A DNA stretch of 64,000 bases from CBDBDZ01 sp965204215 (lineage in GTDB: Bacteria > Pseudomonadota > Gammaproteobacteria > Pseudomonadales > GM7GCV1), in contig CBDBDZ010000014.1 of the NCBI GenBank assembly GCA_965204215.1, positions 930,001 to 994,000 of the forward strand. The letters run 5' to 3'. The translations under genes and the position numbers were made by a program. Below the pieces are notes generated by a model, which worked only from the letters and a program-made list of their open reading frames with translations, did not search any database and was not told where the DNA came from. The stretch's first letter is position 1, and the number at the start of each line of letters is the position of its first letter. Below, piece by piece: positions 17,319-24,647 of the stretch.

Positions 17319-18611
17319 ATGCTTGACCCCAAACTATTGCGCGCTGATTTAACAGCTATTGCTCAAAATTTAGCCAATAGAGGTTTTATACTCGATGTTG
17401 ATTTATTATCGCAATTAGGACAACAGCGCAAATTGCAGCAAGTTATAACGGAACAATTACAGGCGCAGCGCAATCAATTGTCGAAACAAATTGGCATAGC
17501 AAAATCCAAAGGGGAGGATGCAATGGATATGTTGAATGAAGTTGAACAATTAGGCACGAAATTAGATGAAGCCAAGCAAGTCTTGATAAGCATTCAACAG
17601 CAGTGGGATGAATATGTCAAAGGTATTCCTAATGTACTGGATGACAGTGTGCCAGTGGGTAAAAATGAATATGAAAACCAATTAATTCGGCAGTGGGGCA
17701 ATGTCAGAACTTTTGATTTTGATATTAAAGATCATATAGATATTGGAATACCGTTGGGGTTGGACTTCGATTCAGCAAGTATGATAACAGGTTCGCGCTT
17801 TGTTGTTATGCACCAATCCATTGCCAGATTGCACCGGGCTTTGATTCAGTTTATGCTGGATATTCATACCACAGAACACGGATACAATGAAATTTATACT
17901 CCTTATATTGTCAACAGCCAGTCGCTGTATGGTACGGGGCAATTACCTAAATTTGAGCAGGATTTATTCAAAATAGAGACAAGTGATGAACGTGAATTTT
18001 ATTTAATACCTACGGCAGAAGTGCCGGTGACTAACTATTTACGCGACCAAATTTACGATGGAGAATTGCCGTTAAAATTCACCTGCCACACCCCTTGTTT
18101 TCGTAGTGAAGCAGGGAGTTATGGACGCGATGTACGCGGTATGATACGTCAACACCAATTTGAAAAGGTAGAATTGGTACAGTTTGTAAAACCAGAAGAA
18201 TCCGAACAAGCATTGGAAGAACTTACAGCTCATGCAGAAACGATCTTGAAGCGTTTAGACTTGCCTTATCAAACCGTGGTACTTTGCAGTGGCGATGTAG
18301 GCTTTTCTTCAGCTAAAACTTATGATTTAGAGGTATGGTTGCCTTCGCAGAATACCTACAGGGAAATTTCCTCTTGCTCAAACTTTAGAGATTTTCAGTG
18401 CAGGCGTATACAAGCGCGTTACCGCAATGTTGAAAATGGAAAAAATAAGCCGGAATTATTACATAGCTTAAATGGCTCAGGTTTGGCTGTGGGTCGAACA
18501 CTAGTGGCTATTTTGGAAAACTTTCAAAATAATGATGGCAGTGTGGCAATTCCCACTAATTTACAGCCCTATATGAACGGTTTAAAGCAACTTTCTTCTC
18601 CGACATTATGA
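17319..18611 (+). CDS. serS: Seryl-tRNA synthetase
   Basis: It charges tRNA-Ser with serine. The 430-residue class II synthetase has an N-terminal coiled-coil arm (about residues 30-105) that contacts the tRNA. The catalytic domain has TAEVPVTNYLRD, then motif 2 (FRSEAGSYGRDVRGMIRQHQ) and motif 3 (NGSGLAVGRTLVAILEN). Length is normal. Its stop overlaps the following nadK start by four bases, implying co-transcription. Confidence 0.97.
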   Translation: MLDPKLLRADLTAIAQNLANRGFILDVDLLSQLGQQRKLQQVITEQLQAQRNQLSKQIGIAKSKGEDAMDMLNEVEQLGTKLDEAKQVLISIQQQWDEYVKGIPNVLDDSVPVGKNEYENQLIRQWGNVRTFDFDIKDHIDIGIPLGLDFDSASMITGSRFVVMHQSIARLHRALIQFMLDIHTTEHGYNEIYTPYIVNSQSLYGTGQLPKFEQDLFKIETSDEREFYLIPTAEVPVTNYLRDQIYDGELPLKFTCHTPCFRSEAGSYGRDVRGMIRQHQFEKVELVQFVKPEESEQALEELTAHAETILKRLDLPYQTVVLCSGDVGFSSAKTYDLEVWLPSQNTYREISSCSNFRDFQCRRIQARYRNVENGKNKPELLHSLNGSGLAVGRTLVAILENFQNNDGSVAIPTNLQPYMNGLKQLSSPTL

Positions 18612-19510
18612 GCGTTTTCAAACGTATAGGAATAATTATCTATCGAGCCGATAAAGATACCTATAGCACCTTTCAACGTCTGTTTACATTATTGTATCAA
18701 GAAAACGTCTGCGTTGTGTTGTCTGAAAGAACTCAATCGTTGTGTCTGGAAGATATGGACACAGCTAAATTACTGAGTCAGTACCAAGTGCCTAGTACGA
18801 CAGAAACATCTATTGGCGATGAATGTGAATTGATTATTGTCATTGGAGGCGATGGCAGTATGCTGCATATTGCTCGTGAAACGCTCACTCAAGGCTTGCC
18901 CATATTGGGCATTAACCGAGGGCGTTTGGGATTTTTAAATGATATCAGTCCTGATGATATTGAAATTCAAATTAAGCAAATTCTCGATGGCAACTATATT
19001 ACCAGCAAACGCTTTTTACTAGAAGCAATCATTGAACGCGACAATCAGGTCGTAGAACAATTTCAAGCACTGAATGACGTGGTGGTGCAGTCGGAGCGCT
19101 CGCGAATTATAGATTTAAGTTTAAGTATTGATAATAACTTCGTCTACAAAATTCGTGCCGATGGTCTTATTTTTGCAACGCCTACAGGCTCTACTGCCTA
19201 TGCACTTGCCTGCGGAGGTACTATCGTGCATCCATCGCTTAGCACCATTCAAATTGTGCCTATTAATTCACACTCGTTGGATAATCGCCCTATAGTCGTT
19301 GACTCGTCGGTACAACTAGATGTCGCTGTTACCGAACACAATCATGCCAAAGTTCAAGCAGTAGGAGACGGTCAAGTGCATGTGCCAGTCGAGGTCGGCG
19401 ATAAGCTTAAAATTAAACGCCATACCAGGCAAACCACATTTTTGCATTTAAAAAATCATAATTTTTATGAAAGTTGTCGAACCAAACTTAACTGGAATAA
19501 ACTTGGATGA
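18608..19510 (+). CDS. nadK: NAD kinase
   Basis: It phosphorylates NAD to NADP with ATP. The 300-residue protein carries the GGDG signature at residues 80-83 (VIGGDGSML), GINRGRLGFL and the conserved TPTGSTAYALACGG stretch. The start ATG overlaps the serS stop (ATGA). The next gene after a repeat-filled gap is nadB, so two NAD-metabolism genes are neighbours, though the repeats separate them. Confidence 0.96.
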   Translation: MSVFKRIGIIIYRADKDTYSTFQRLFTLLYQENVCVVLSERTQSLCLEDMDTAKLLSQYQVPSTTETSIGDECELIIVIGGDGSMLHIARETLTQGLPILGINRGRLGFLNDISPDDIEIQIKQILDGNYITSKRFLLEAIIERDNQVVEQFQALNDVVVQSERSRIIDLSLSIDNNFVYKIRADGLIFATPTGSTAYALACGGTIVHPSLSTIQIVPINSHSLDNRPIVVDSSVQLDVAVTEHNHAKVQAVGDGQVHVPVEVGDKLKIKRHTRQTTFLHLKNHNFYESCRTKLNWNKLG

Positions 19511-19524
19511 TGAAGCACAATACA

Positions 19525-19542
19525 CAGGAGCGATATTTTATT
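19525..19542 (+). repeat. Second copy of the 4368-4398 repeat core
   Basis: CAGGAGCGATATTTTATT here is identical to 4380-4397, but the complementary left arm seen at 4368-4377 has degenerated. It follows the nadK stop by about 15 bp. It marks a small dispersed repeat rather than a gene-specific operator. Confidence 0.55.
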
Positions 19543-19552
19543 ACCATAAAAG

Positions 19553-19688
19553 GGAGCTTTGCATAATGTCACGAGCGATGTCAGGACAAGGCAAATTTGA
19601 ACGAAAAAGCGGAGTTTGGCGGTAAATGAGCATTTTAAGCGAAAATTTAACGCTGTATTGACAAGCGCAGTAATTATGCAAAACTCTC
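19553..19688. repeat. Family 2 MITE-like repeat (unoccupied copy)
   Basis: The ends are imperfect inverted repeats: GGAGCTTTGCATAAT at the left (from 19553) and, read inward from the right, GAGAGTTTTGCATAAT (19673-19688). They bound about 136 bp with no gene. The left 60 bp (about 19554-19617) recurs on the opposite strand at 33460-33514 plus 33761-33769, where a family 1 MITE has split it. This copy therefore shows the intact sequence before that insertion. The mobilising transposase is not known. Confidence 0.7.
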
Positions 19689-19710
19689 AATAAGTGTTTA
19701 AAAGCAACTA

Positions 19711-21348
19711 ATGAAAGATATAGCAAACAATAGCCTGCAATTCGATGTACTGGTTATAGGAAGTGGTGTAGCGGGTTTGGTGGTTGCCTTGGATTTAGCA
19801 GATAAGGCTCAGGTTGCAATCATTAGCAAAACCCAATTGCGTTCAGGGTCTAGTCTCTGGGCGCAAGGGGGTATAGCTGCAGTATTGGATACTCAAGACA
19901 GTCTTGAGTCGCACTGTGAAGATACACTAAATACAGGTGCAGGATTATGTAATGTCGATGTTGTGAAACATATTGTTGGCAAAGGCAAAGAAAGTATTGA
20001 GTGGTTGGTTTGTAAAGGAGTCCATTTTAATCGTGAACAAGGTCAATACCACTTAACGCGTGAGGGCGGTCACAGTGCAAGGCGCGTAGTACATAATGCT
20101 GATGTCACGGGACAGGCCATTATCAGTAGTCTTATGGATCAAATTGATACTCACCCCAACATTCATTGCTTTGATAATCATATAGCTATCGACATTATTC
20201 AAACGGAAACTCAAGGGGTAAAAATAAGTTGTGCAGGCGCTTATGTTTTAAATATTAATAACGATAGAGTCGTCAGTTTTAATGCCAAGTGCACCGTATT
20301 AGCGACAGGTGGAGCCAGTAAGACTTATTTATATACCAGCAACCCCGATGGTGCTTCAGGCGATGGTATAGCAATGGCGTGGCGCGCTGGCTGTCGAGTG
20401 GCAAATATGGAATTTCAACAGTTTCACCCTACTTGTCTATATCATACCAAAGCTAAATCGGCATTAATCAGTGAAGCGTTACGCGGTGAAGGAGCTACCT
20501 TGCATTTGCCCGATGGAGAGTCTTTTATGCAGCGCTTTGATGAACGTAAAGAGCTTGCCCCGCGCGATATTGTTGCTCGTGCTATCGATCATGAAATGAA
20601 GCGTTTGGGTATTGATCACGTGTATTTGGATATCAGTCATAAATCATCTGATTTCATACAATCGCATTTTCCCAGCGCCTACAGTACGGGGCTTAAATAT
20701 GGCATAGATATTTGTCATGAACCTATTCCTGTAGTACCAGCCGCGCACTATACCTGTGGTGGTGTTATGACAGGTTTGCAAGGGCAAACTGATTTGGCGC
20801 ATTTGTATGCTGTAGGTGAAGTAGCCCATACGGGAATGCATGGAGCTAATCGTATGGCGAGTAATTCGCTTTTAGAATGTGTGGTGTTGGCACGTAATGC
20901 GGCGCAGGATATTGCCAATAACCTGGACAATATCAGTTTGACAGAAACAGCAAGGGCTTGGGATGAGTCCAGAGTGACAGACTCGGATGAAGACGTGATT
21001 ATTTCTCACAATTGGGAAGAGTTGCGGCATTTTATGTGGGACTATGTCGGCATTGTCCGCAGCCACAAGCGCGTTGAGCGCGCTCAACATAGAAATAAGT
21101 TATTGCAAAAGGAAATACATGAATACTATAGTAACTACAAAGTCAGTAATGATTTAATTGAATTGCGTAATTTAGCAGTATGCTCTCATTTGATGATTCA
21201 TTCGGCATTAAGGCGTAAAGAGAGTAGAGGGTTACATTATATGATTGATAGTCCTGATAGAGATTCAATTGCTCGCAATACTGTATTAGTACCGATTAAT
21301 TTTGCTGATCAGGATACCATCGTATCAAATCAATCCATGTCAATGTAG
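19711..21348 (+). CDS. nadB: L-aspartate oxidase
   Basis: It oxidises L-aspartate to iminoaspartate, the first step of de novo NAD synthesis. The 545-residue flavoprotein has the FAD fold IGSGVAGLVVALDLA (glycines 17, 19 and 22) and SLWAQGGIAAV. The active-site segments are TREGGHSARRVVH, FHPTCLY and SEALRGEGA, and a C-terminal helical domain follows. These features separate it from succinate dehydrogenase flavoprotein, the closest paralogue. nadA and nadC are not in the window. Confidence 0.95.
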   Translation: MKDIANNSLQFDVLVIGSGVAGLVVALDLADKAQVAIISKTQLRSGSSLWAQGGIAAVLDTQDSLESHCEDTLNTGAGLCNVDVVKHIVGKGKESIEWLVCKGVHFNREQGQYHLTREGGHSARRVVHNADVTGQAIISSLMDQIDTHPNIHCFDNHIAIDIIQTETQGVKISCAGAYVLNINNDRVVSFNAKCTVLATGGASKTYLYTSNPDGASGDGIAMAWRAGCRVANMEFQQFHPTCLYHTKAKSALISEALRGEGATLHLPDGESFMQRFDERKELAPRDIVARAIDHEMKRLGIDHVYLDISHKSSDFIQSHFPSAYSTGLKYGIDICHEPIPVVPAAHYTCGGVMTGLQGQTDLAHLYAVGEVAHTGMHGANRMASNSLLECVVLARNAAQDIANNLDNISLTETARAWDESRVTDSDEDVIISHNWEELRHFMWDYVGIVRSHKRVERAQHRNKLLQKEIHEYYSNYKVSNDLIELRNLAVCSHLMIHSALRRKESRGLHYMIDSPDRDSIARNTVLVPINFADQDTIVSNQSMSM

Positions 21349-21366
21349 AGGGTATATAAGCTCCCT

Positions 21367-22173
21367 ATGTATAACGTCTTATTTGCTGGTTTTGGTGATA
21401 TTGCTACACGGGTGCATCAACAATTTCAAACCCTGTTGAGAGTACCAGATTGTTATGCCATTAAACGTAGTAAAATTAATAAGGTAGAGAAATTATCACT
21501 ACTGTATTGTGACATGTTACAGCAAGACGCCCTAACGGAAGTGTTGTCAAAGGTCAATCCTGACTATATTGTTGTAACGCTGACGCCCAGTGAATACACT
21601 GAGCAAGGCTACCATAATGCTTATGTTAAACCCTTGAAAGCATTGGTTGGTGCTATTCAAACAAAAGGGCTAACCCCTAAAGTATTCTTGGTTTCAAGTA
21701 CCAGTGTTTATGGGCAGAATAATGGCGAATGGGTTGATGAATACTCAGCGGTGGAACCTTTTAAAACCACTGCCATGCAATTGTTAAGTGCTGAAAAAAT
21801 ACTGATGCCAATTGACTACTGTTTATTGCGCTGTAGTGGTATGTACAGTGGTCCTAGCCAAAGGATGACTCAACTAAGTCAGAACATTGGTGAACACTAT
21901 CAGCGCTGGAGCAACCGTATCCACCGCGATGATGTAGCTGGTTTTATTGTTCACTTGATACAACAACATAGTCAAGGTGTTAACATTGACAATTGCTATG
22001 TAGTATCTGACAATCAACCACAGATTTTATCGAAAGTGCTTGCTTATATCGCTAATAGTGACGATACTCAAGAGATAAAAAGCGCCATAGGTAAACGCTG
22101 TAACAATAAGCGAATGCAGGCAACCGGTTATCAATTAAAATATCCCGACTACCAATTTGGTTATAATTTATGA
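21367..22173 (+). CDS. YeeZ-like NAD(P)-dependent epimerase/reductase
   Basis: The 268-residue protein belongs to the extended SDR (epimerase) fold. It has an N-terminal nucleotide-binding loop AGFGDIATRV, the catalytic region VFLVSSTSVYG, the LLRCSGMYSGP stretch and NRIHRDDVAG. The C-terminal NKRMQATGYQLKYPDYQFGY is characteristic of the YeeZ group. No substrate has been established for this group to my knowledge. It overlaps the following Dabb gene by four bases, so the two are co-expressed. Confidence 0.82.
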   Translation: MYNVLFAGFGDIATRVHQQFQTLLRVPDCYAIKRSKINKVEKLSLLYCDMLQQDALTEVLSKVNPDYIVVTLTPSEYTEQGYHNAYVKPLKALVGAIQTKGLTPKVFLVSSTSVYGQNNGEWVDEYSAVEPFKTTAMQLLSAEKILMPIDYCLLRCSGMYSGPSQRMTQLSQNIGEHYQRWSNRIHRDDVAGFIVHLIQQHSQGVNIDNCYVVSDNQPQILSKVLAYIANSDDTQEIKSAIGKRCNNKRMQATGYQLKYPDYQFGYNL

Positions 22174-22454
22174 TACGACACATTGTTTTTTTTGGCGTTG
22201 CCAAACAGCAAGACACTCAAGCTGTCATAGAAGGGTTAAAGCTGTTAAGAAACATTGGAGAACACAGGCTGTTTGAAGTAAGGGCTAATTTAAAACGAGA
22301 TGGCTTTAACAACGAAGTGGATGTGGTTTTTTACAGCGAATTTGAAACGGAAGCACATTTGCAACGCTTTATTGACCATCCCTTATATCAAGAATGTATC
22401 AATCGAGTCAGACCACTTCGAAGTATTCGCTACTGTGCTGATATCAAGAGTTGA
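22170..22454 (+). CDS. Dabb (stress-responsive A/B barrel) domain protein
   Basis: The 94-residue protein matches the small ferredoxin-like Dabb fold. It has an initial strand IRHIVFFGVA, a mid-part with DVVFYSEFETEAHLQRFIDHPLYQE, and a final conserved R-P-L-R-S strand. Family members are dimeric and mostly of unknown role. It is translationally coupled (ATGA) to the YeeZ-like gene. The family 1 repeat starts 12 bp after its stop. Confidence 0.75.
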   Translation: MIRHIVFFGVAKQQDTQAVIEGLKLLRNIGEHRLFEVRANLKRDGFNNEVDVVFYSEFETEAHLQRFIDHPLYQECINRVRPLRSIRYCADIKS

Positions 22455-22697
22455 TCTTGAATAAACCTAGATTCCGTAGTTGAACCTGGAATTTACAGTT
22501 ATTTTCAGGAAATAATGCAAGGCATGGCTTGCAGGTAATGGTTGTAGCCCTTACCAAAAGCCATACGCAGCAGTGTGAACTGAAAAGGGCTGTAAAGCCA
22601 GGTAGCGGTTTGTAATTCACTTATGAAGTGAATCGAAGAATAAGCGTTTATCAATAACATTCAAACTCTTAGCCCGCATATTTCATAAAAAAAAGTA

Positions 22698-22758
22698 CGG
22701 TGCTTGTTTAATGCGTTATAATTCAATGTGTTAAGTCAAAATTATAAGCCAAGCACCG
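22698..22758 (+). promoter_or_regulatory. Start-occluding inverted repeat upstream of the IS1380 transposase
   Basis: CGGTGCTTG (22698-22706) and CAAGCACCG (22750-22758) are perfectly complementary, and the second arm ends at the base before the transposase ATG. A TATAAT lies inside the loop. A transcript entering from outside the IS would contain both arms and fold over the start. One begun inside the loop would lack the left arm. Such an arrangement limits transposition driven by outside promoters in other IS families; here it is inference. Confidence 0.5.
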
Positions 22759-24072
22759 ATGACAGATTGTACCTCAACTTCTACTTACTTTTCACCTTTA
22801 AATCGCCGTCAAATCGAAACTCAATTTAGTGGTGGCGATATGACCAGCGATGCTGGTGTTTTATTGCTCAGAGAGCTTGATAAACACTTATGTCTAAGCA
22901 AGCAAGTGGCATCGGTATTTCCCGATACCCGGCACAGCAGTTATGTGAAACATTCACTGCAGAGTTTGATTCGTCAACGCTTGTATAGCTTATGCATGGG
23001 TTACGAAGACCTTAACGATCACGAGACCTTGCGACACGATAAGGCATTACAAACGGCAACGGAAGCTGATCAAGTACTGGGAAGCCAGTCGACATTGTGT
23101 CGATTAGAACAATCATTTACTGCGCAATCAAACATTGCCATTCATGACGTATTGTTGAACCTATTTATTGATTCGTTTGATAGTGCCCCAGAGGAATTAA
23201 TTCTCGACTTCGATGCCACTGATGATCGCGTCCATGGTACGCAAGAAGGTCGCTCTTACAATGGTTATTATCGGCATTATTGTTTTTTACCCTTGTATGT
23301 ATTCTGCGGTGAACAACTGTTGGTCAGCTATCTTCGACCCAGTAATATCGATGGCGCGAAGCACAGTTGGGCGATTCTCAGTTTGTTGGTAAAACGGTTG
23401 CGTAAACAGTGGCCTAATGTCAGAATCATTATACGTGGCGATAGTGGGTTTTGTCGGCATCAAATGATGAATTGGTGTGAGCGTCATGATGTTGGTTACG
23501 TGCTGGGCATTGCAAAAAATAGCCCAATACTAGAGATGCTGTCACCCTGGATTGATGCGGTCAATGAACAATATGAACGATCTGGAAACCCCTTGCGCTG
23601 GTTTACTCATATCCAGTATGCAGCTCAATCATGGTCGCGTCAACGCCGTGTCATCGCTAAAATTGAACATACTGGAAAAGGCATGAACCCGCGATTTGTG
23701 GTGACGAATTTATCGGGCGAACATCAAGCTATTTATGAGGATCTCTATTGTGCTCGTGGCGAAATGGAAAACCATATTAAAGAACAGCAACTCGATATGT
23801 TTGCTGACCGAACGAGTTGTCATCACTGGTGGCCTAATCAATGGCGACTGTTGTTATCGTCACTGGCTTATGTGTTGATGGAGCGACTACGTCATCACTG
23901 CTTAAAAAGCACTGTTTTTGCCCAATTACAAGTAGGAACCATACGCCTTAAATTACTCAAAGTGGCTGCCGTTATTTTATCCAATACCAGGCGTATACGC
24001 TTACTATTACCCAGCGCATATCCTTATCAAGATATCTTCGAGTTGGTTGTCGCCCGGCTTAAACCTGGATAA
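22759..24072 (+). CDS. IS1380-family transposase
   Basis: The 437-residue DDE transposase shows the IS1380 N-terminal pattern QFSGGDMTSDAGVLLLREL and RQRLYSLCMGYEDLNDH. The catalytic segments are LDFDATDDRVHG (first Asp), IRGDSGFCRHQMM (second Asp) and CARGEMENHIKEQQLD (Glu). The frame is uninterrupted and occupies most of the element. The ends of this IS differ from those of the MITE it sits in, so it need not be the MITE's mobiliser. Confidence 0.95.
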   Translation: MTDCTSTSTYFSPLNRRQIETQFSGGDMTSDAGVLLLRELDKHLCLSKQVASVFPDTRHSSYVKHSLQSLIRQRLYSLCMGYEDLNDHETLRHDKALQTATEADQVLGSQSTLCRLEQSFTAQSNIAIHDVLLNLFIDSFDSAPEELILDFDATDDRVHGTQEGRSYNGYYRHYCFLPLYVFCGEQLLVSYLRPSNIDGAKHSWAILSLLVKRLRKQWPNVRIIIRGDSGFCRHQMMNWCERHDVGYVLGIAKNSPILEMLSPWIDAVNEQYERSGNPLRWFTHIQYAAQSWSRQRRVIAKIEHTGKGMNPRFVVTNLSGEHQAIYEDLYCARGEMENHIKEQQLDMFADRTSCHHWWPNQWRLLLSSLAYVLMERLRHHCLKSTVFAQLQVGTIRLKLLKVAAVILSNTRRIRLLLPSAYPYQDIFELVVARLKPG

Positions 24073-24328
24073 GACTGTAAAAAGTGCTGCCCCGGCACGA
24101 GAACAAACAATGGGGGTAAGGGGGAGTTATGTCTGAAATTCGGGCAAAGAGCATATTAAGCTACGTATTCAACAAACTTAAACTAAATTAAAGCAGGATA
24201 ATCCAACTTCACCTTAAACTCGAAGTTATTTGTAGGTTTATGAAATATGCGGGTTAGAAGTGAAATTAGCGTTCAACTGCGGAATCTAGGATAATGAAAA
24301 TAGACTAAATTCCAGAGCGTTGTGGATA

Positions 24329-24553
24329 ATGGTTACTTGTGGTTGCGCCATAGCTATATTGACTTTTGGACCACGTTCAAGCATGGGTTTTTTCAACTAC
24401 CTGTGATTGAAACTAATGGTTGGAGCCGAACCATCTTTGGGTTGACCATTGCCATACAAAACATTATTTGGGGTATAGGTCAGCCCGTATTTGGCGTTTT
24501 TTGCCGCAGCGCTACACTACTCTATACAACTGAAGCCTGTTCTGCGTATATAA
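24329..24553 (+). pseudogene. MFS transporter remnant with frameshift and internal deletion
   Basis: The ATG at 24329 starts a typical MFS first helix (ILTFGPRSSMGFF). After a six-T run near 24388-24393 the frame stops, while the next frame continues LPVIETNGWSRTIFGLTI and IIWGIGQPVFG. One base was therefore lost. After about 24494 the sequence jumps to a third part, AFFAAALHYSIQLKPV, which resembles the final helix and tail of MFS proteins. Roughly ten helices are missing in between. It lies 94 bp before the mttB homologue and may once have been its transporter. No functional product is possible. Confidence 0.75.
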
Positions 24554-24647
24554 GTCGTTTTTTTGTACTCAATCGTCGTTCAAATAATAGACCTAACTCA
24601 CAAAATTGACGACACTGCCACCCTCATTAAAACTTTATATTTTAAAT

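Larger units (their letters stand above)
22673..24253 (+). mobile_element. IS1380-family insertion sequence, complete
   Basis: The element is 1581 bp with matching ends CCCGCATATTTCATAAA and TTTATGAAATATGCGGG. It is flanked by a perfect 4-bp duplication TTAG (22669-22672 and 24254-24257). The uninterrupted MITE at 33515-33755 shows the target with a single TTAG. This proves both boundaries and the duplication from within the window. It holds one intact transposase gene. Confidence 0.95.
22466..24290. mobile_element. Family 1 MITE, copy A, split by an IS1380 element
   Basis: The outer ends are CCTAGATTCCGTAGTTGAAC (22466-22485) and GTTCAACTGCGGAATCTAGG (24271-24290), 20-bp inverted repeats with one mismatch. 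Removing the IS and one TTAG duplication leaves about 240 bp. That remainder is nearly identical, on the opposite strand, to 33515-33755. Flanks are ATAAA and ATAAT, consistent with a decayed 5-bp duplication. The ends resemble those of ISEcp1 (IS1380 family; CCTAGATTCTACGT and ACGTGGAATTTAGG), which also makes 5-bp AT-rich duplications. It encodes nothing of its own and contains short hairpins such as ATTCACTT-ATG-AAGTGAAT. Confidence 0.88.

Noticed and set aside
22466..22672. Small RNA or gene in the structured sequence after the Dabb gene
   Set aside because: The near-identical copy at 33515-33755 with inverted ends and target duplications shows it is a MITE.
24321..24329. A further perfect DnaA box (minus-strand TTATCCACA)
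   Set aside because: It is isolated, with no neighbouring boxes, so it was not counted as an initiator site.
24322..24609. 95-codon frame read as a complete small protein
   Set aside because: Its sequence is a shifted mixture of MFS helices and unrelated tail; the better explanation is a frameshifted and deleted transporter.
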